A stretch of DNA of 64,000 nt from an uncultured bacterium (lineage in GTDB: Bacteria; Bacteroidota; Bacteroidia; Bacteroidales; Muribaculaceae): positions 1 through 64,000 of the forward strand of contig CAJMNI010000006.1 in the NCBI GenBank assembly GCA_905214735.1. The letters are read 5' to 3'. Below are positions 60,864 to 64,000 of the stretch, piece by piece. The first letter of the stretch is position 1. The number at the start of each line of letters is the position of its first letter. The notes under the pieces are model-generated. The model was not told where the DNA came from, searched no databases, and saw only the letters and a list, made by a program, of their open reading frames with translations. The position numbers and the translations under genes are program-made.

Positions 60864-62993
60864 TTATACTTTGAGTTTCAGTTTTATTTTGTCTCCGCGG
60901 CGGAATATGGTGCCTGCGGGGATCGATTGCTCGGTCACGTATCCGGCGCCGTATATCCTGACGTTGAGTCCCCTCTCTTCAAGAATCCTCACTGCGGAGG
61001 GAGCGTCATATCCCACCACGTTGGGGACTGTCTGGCCGCCGCGCGAGGCGATGTCGGAGGCGATGCGGCGCATGCTGCCGGCGCCGACCATGCTCACCAT
61101 CCTGTTGCCGTCGGAACGCAGCGAGGCGGCCACCACGGGCGTCGTCCCGGCCCGCTTGTCGGTATAGGTCGAGGCGTTGTTGAGCAGGCCGCGCGAATAC
61201 ATCTTGATGGCCATGTTCTTCACCACCTGCCCCGACGTGCGGTTGGCCGAGTTGCCGGCTCCGGAGAGCACGAGGCAGATGCAGCTGTATTGCGGATTCT
61301 CATAAGGGAAGAATCCGGCGAAGGCGTAGCGGCGCTTCGAGGTGTTGTAGACGCCCTTTTCCACAGGATAAGCCGTGCCGGTCTTTCCGGCCACCATCAC
61401 CCTGTCGTCGCGCACGAGGCGCGCCGTGCCGTGTTCGCCCCATACCACCTCCTTGATGCATTCGCGCACCATCCGGGCCGTTTTCTTCGAACAGATGGAG
61501 TCGCGGATATAGCTGATCTTGAGCACCGAGTCGCGTCCGTTTTCGTCGATGAGGCTTCTGACGAGATGTGGCCTCACATATTTGCCGTCGTTGGCGATGG
61601 CGTTGTAGACCGAGAGGGTGAAGAGAGGCGGAAGCTCGGTGTTGTAGCCGTAGGCCTGGCGGGCGAGGTCAAGATGGCGGGCGGTGAGGGTTATGTTGTT
61701 CCCTTTGGAATCTTTGGGAAGGAGCTTGCGGATTCGCGGCGTGCATTCGCCGGCGATTCCCGACCTGATGGGCTCGAAAAATCCGAGGCCTTCGAGGCGG
61801 TCGTGCCATTTGGCGGGATCCTGGGCATATCCGCGGAAAATCACGCGCGAGATGCCGGTGTTGGAAGATTGCTCGATCACCTGTTTCATGGTCTTCATTC
61901 CGCCGCCGTGGGGGTCGGAGGTGCGCATGAAGGGGGAGCAGTCCACCACATCGTTGACCGAATGGACCAGACCGTCTTCAAAGGCGATCATCAGCGAGAT
62001 GGGCTTCATCACCGACCCCGGCTCGTAGGGGAGCACGGCGCGGTTGAGCGCCTCGCCGTAGGTTCCGTCCTCGAGCAGCTCGATGTTGGATATGGCCTTG
62101 ATTTCGCCGGTCTTGACCTCCATCAGGATGGCTGTGCCCCATTCGGCGCCGGCTTCGGCGCAGATGTTGTGGAGCTCCTCTTCGAGCATGTCCTGCAGGT
62201 CGATGTTGATGGTGGTGTGGATGTCGTAGCCGCGCACGGCCGGAGTCGACACCCAGTTGGCGATGCCGTTGGTGAGGGCCACTTTCTTGGCCAGGCCGGG
62301 CTTGCCGTAAAGGAGGGAGTCGAGGTCTTTTTCAAGACCGGAATAGCCGTGGATCTCGTGGCTGTCGGCGGTCTCGTTGACGCGGCCGATGCTGCGGTAG
62401 GCCATGCGCCCGAAGGGATACATCCTGACGTTGCGCTTGGAGGCGTAGACGGGGATCCTCGTTCCCTTTCCGGTGAAGTCGCGCAGGAAGGGGAAGTTGC
62501 GGATGCGGTTGAAATCCTCCATGCTCTTCTTCTTGGCGATCACGAGGGCACGCTTCCTGACGCTGTCGGGCTTCTCGAATTCGCGTTTGAGCTTGGTGTG
62601 CCAGGAATATTTTTTGAAGGTGTCGGCCGGAGCCGACGTTATGTTGGGACGGCGCGGATAATAGACGTCGAGCGAGTCGGCAAGGGAGTCGATCTGCGCC
62701 CAGGGGATGGCCGTCAGGTTTTTTATCTTGTTGTGGCGCAGGTCGAGCTTGATGTCGTAGACGCGCAGGTTGCAGGCAAGTATGTTGCCGTTGTCGGAGA
62801 GAATGTTCCCCCTTTCGGGCGAAATGGTGTCGACGGCCGAGAGCTCGCGGCGGGCCCGGTCGTTCCATGCGTTGGCCTCCACCACTGTCGTGGCGAAGAG
62901 TTTCCCCAGCAGCAATACGGCGAATATGATAAATCCTATCGTTATGATGCCGTAGCGGAAAAGAATGTGTGTCTTGTTGTTCTGCTTTGCCAT
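60864..62993 (-). CDS. ftsI: Penicillin-binding protein FtsI with C-terminal PASTA domain
   Basis: Septal DD-transpeptidase of 709 residues. It has one N-terminal transmembrane helix (IITIGFIIFAVLLLGKLFA), a pedestal domain, then the transpeptidase: active-site SxxK in PGSVMKPIS near residue 322, SxN in EQSSNTGIS near 374, KTG in VAGKTGTAYPV near 536. The end is a PASTA domain (VPNVVGYDAPSAVRILEERG), which is absent from E. coli FtsI but common in Bacteroidetes. Works with FtsW and FtsL. Confidence 0.95.
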   Translation of the reverse strand: MAKQNNKTHILFRYGIITIGFIIFAVLLLGKLFATTVVEANAWNDRARRELSAVDTISPERGNILSDNGNILACNLRVYDIKLDLRHNKIKNLTAIPWAQIDSLADSLDVYYPRRPNITSAPADTFKKYSWHTKLKREFEKPDSVRKRALVIAKKKSMEDFNRIRNFPFLRDFTGKGTRIPVYASKRNVRMYPFGRMAYRSIGRVNETADSHEIHGYSGLEKDLDSLLYGKPGLAKKVALTNGIANWVSTPAVRGYDIHTTINIDLQDMLEEELHNICAEAGAEWGTAILMEVKTGEIKAISNIELLEDGTYGEALNRAVLPYEPGSVMKPISLMIAFEDGLVHSVNDVVDCSPFMRTSDPHGGGMKTMKQVIEQSSNTGISRVIFRGYAQDPAKWHDRLEGLGFFEPIRSGIAGECTPRIRKLLPKDSKGNNITLTARHLDLARQAYGYNTELPPLFTLSVYNAIANDGKYVRPHLVRSLIDENGRDSVLKISYIRDSICSKKTARMVRECIKEVVWGEHGTARLVRDDRVMVAGKTGTAYPVEKGVYNTSKRRYAFAGFFPYENPQYSCICLVLSGAGNSANRTSGQVVKNMAIKMYSRGLLNNASTYTDKRAGTTPVVAASLRSDGNRMVSMVGAGSMRRIASDIASRGGQTVPNVVGYDAPSAVRILEERGLNVRIYGAGYVTEQSIPAGTIFRRGDKIKLKLKV

Positions 62994-63107
62994 ATCCTTC
63001 CTCTGATCTTCTGTTTATCGGTTACATGATGATGAAAACTGTTGATGTTGATGATTGCGTTCTGCCGAACTGTTTATTTGATTTTGATGACGGGCTGTTG
63101 AATGCGG

Positions 63108-63503
63108 CTATTTCTCCTGATCGTCGATAATCTCGTAGGGAGGCTGCTCCTGAAATTCAAGGGCGAGCCCTTTCTCCTTGACGAGCCTTTTCATTTCCGA
63201 TTCGCGGATCAGGGTCATATAGTTCGATTTCTCCTGCAGCTTGTTGCTCTCGGCGCGTTCGAGCTCGGTGTTGAGCTTGCGGATTTCCGCCATCCGGGTC
63301 TTGGTCTTGTAGCGGAGTCCGATCAGGGCGATCACCGAGACGAGGATCACGAGCATCAGCCAGACGTTCTGCCGGAAGAATTCCACGGAAATCGAGCGTC
63401 CGTAGCGGAATTCTTTCACCCAGCTGTAGCCTGCCTGCTTCTCGGCTTTCCTCTTCTTGGAGGCTGCGGGGGAATCTATGTCGTTTTTTCTTTTTTTAGC
63501 CAT
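63108..63503 (-). CDS. FtsL-like divisome protein
   Basis: A 131-residue bitopic protein: a basic cytoplasmic tail (KKRKNDIDSPAASKKRKAEK), one transmembrane helix (VWLMLVILVSVIALIGLRYK near residue 48), and a periplasmic coiled coil (KTRMAEIRKLNTELERAESN, about 70-115). It stands between rsmH and ftsI, where ftsL usually lies, and has the right topology. Sequence similarity to proteobacterial FtsL is too low to see, so the call rests on position and structure. Confidence 0.85.
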   Translation of the reverse strand: MAKKRKNDIDSPAASKKRKAEKQAGYSWVKEFRYGRSISVEFFRQNVWLMLVILVSVIALIGLRYKTKTRMAEIRKLNTELERAESNKLQEKSNYMTLIRESEMKRLVKEKGLALEFQEQPPYEIIDDQEK

Positions 63504-63548
63504 CTTGAAATTGAAATCATGAGTGTCGGGTCGGGGAGGGGCATGTCG

Positions 63549-64000
63549 TCACTCCCCTTTCAGTTGCGCTATGCGCAGTTTGGCGCTTCTGCTTCTCGGA
63601 TTTCTTTCGATCTCCTCTTCCGAGGGGACGATAGGAGAGCGGGTCACTGCAATCCAGGGCGTTTCGGCGCGGCCGTAGAAGTCTTTCTCCATCTCTCCGC
63701 GGAAGTTGCCGGAGCGGAAGAAGTTTTTCACGAGACGGTCTTCTATCGAGTGATAGGTGATCACGGCGATCCGTCCTCCCGGCTTGAGCACCTTCAGGCT
63801 CTGCGTGAGAAGCGTCTTGAGCGCTCCCATCTCGTCGTTGACCACTATTCGGAGCGCCTGGAACACCTGCGCAAGGTCTTTCTTCTCCTGACGGGGATTG
63901 ATCGATTTTCTCACTGCTTCGGCCAGGCGGAACGTGGTCTCGACCGGAGCGGCTTCTCTCGCGGCGATGATTGCCTGCGCCAGGGCTCCGGTGCGTTTCA
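63549..64000 (-). CDS. rsmH: 16S rRNA m4C1402 methyltransferase, partial at right edge
   Basis: Only the C-terminal 150 residues are in the window; the frame stays open to the edge. Visible parts are TTFRLAEAVRKSI, then PGGRIAVITYHSIEDRLVKN (the conserved GGR...SFHSLEDRxVK motif of the family) and the ending IERNPRSRSAKLRIAQ. It methylates N4 of C1402 in the decoding region. It is the first gene of the dcw cluster seen here; mraZ should lie just beyond the edge. Confidence 0.95.
   Translation of the reverse strand, partial: KRTGALAQAIIAAREAAPVETTFRLAEAVRKSINPRQEKKDLAQVFQALRIVVNDEMGALKTLLTQSLKVLKPGGRIAVITYHSIEDRLVKNFFRSGNFRGEMEKDFYGRAETPWIAVTRSPIVPSEEEIERNPRSRSAKLRIAQLKGE

Noticed and set aside
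60927..63029. A 700-codon open frame on the + strand opposite ftsI
   Set aside because: Complete overlap with a gene holding all transpeptidase motifs; the antisense translation is His/Gly/Val-rich and looks like no protein family.
48856..64000. Absence of murF and ddl from the dcw cluster as a gene loss
   Set aside because: Bacteroidetes clusters usually lack murF and ddl at this place; they are encoded elsewhere. Not unusual.

Overview
The window is a GC-rich chromosomal segment of a Bacteroidales bacterium, most likely a gut Muribaculaceae-type organism (inference from gene content, not from a phylogenetic marker search). The evidence is the Bacteroidetes order of the division/cell wall cluster (rsmH-ftsL-ftsI-murE-mraY-murD-ftsW-murG-murC-ftsQ-ftsA-ftsZ, no murF or ddl inside), promoters of the Bacteroidetes type (TTTG, 19 bases, TAnnTTTG), Bacteroidetes-restricted families (DUF4254, DUF4294, PCMD, head-GIN adhesin-like, DUF4143 ATPases), lipoproteins, and three secreted proteins that end in a type IX secretion (T9SS) sorting domain. 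All protein calls come from reading the translations; no database search was run.

Layout. 1-6.3 kb: cytidine deaminase, a lipoprotein, the GTPase YchF, an ATP-grasp enzyme paired with a GlsB/OlsB-like acyltransferase, and an AAA/DUF4143 ATPase with a phased repeat array at its promoter. 6.4-14.3 kb: a translationally coupled TPR protein/outer-membrane barrel pair and a secreted GH31 glucosidase with two starch-binding-like modules. 14.5-15.25 kb: tRNA-Ser(GCT) with a perfect promoter and terminator, then a scar holding an IS66-type transposase tail joined to the first 17 codons of a second DUF4143-type ATPase, whose promoter and repeat array survive. 15.26-18.2 kb: dtd and a head-GIN lipoprotein/ECF sigma/membrane anti-sigma/secreted protein operon. 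18.35-26.9 kb: a membrane TPR protein with a LuxR-like helix-turn-helix and two large T9SS cargo proteins. 27-33.4 kb: DUF4254 with a family 9 glycosyltransferase, DNA polymerase I with an apparently degenerate proofreading domain, and an abundant-looking OmpA/TPR lipoprotein. 33.6-33.9 kb: a small frameshifted gene. 34-48.7 kb: housekeeping and envelope genes (pyrH, frr, GT2, DUF4294, wbqC-lepB-dapB, PCMD protein, tatD, yidD-rnpA, queG, rnhA, pdxB, a membrane protein, an RNA methyltransferase). 48.9-64 kb: the dcw cluster, running off the right edge inside rsmH.

How it works together. Most of the window is core: pyrimidine salvage and UMP phosphorylation, translation recycling and tRNA quality control, lysine/diaminopimelate synthesis (dapB) feeding MurE, the lipid-linked steps of peptidoglycan synthesis (MraY, MurG), and the divisome (FtsZ/A/Q/L/W/I). 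The accessory part is mainly envelope and export biology. The most unusual signal is the pair of promoter-embedded repeat arrays in front of DUF4143-type ATPases: different sequences, but the same spacing of about 32 bases, the same 30-base gap to the start codon, and a -33 box inside or at the edge of the first repeat. They suggest a conserved control architecture for this poorly understood ATPase family.
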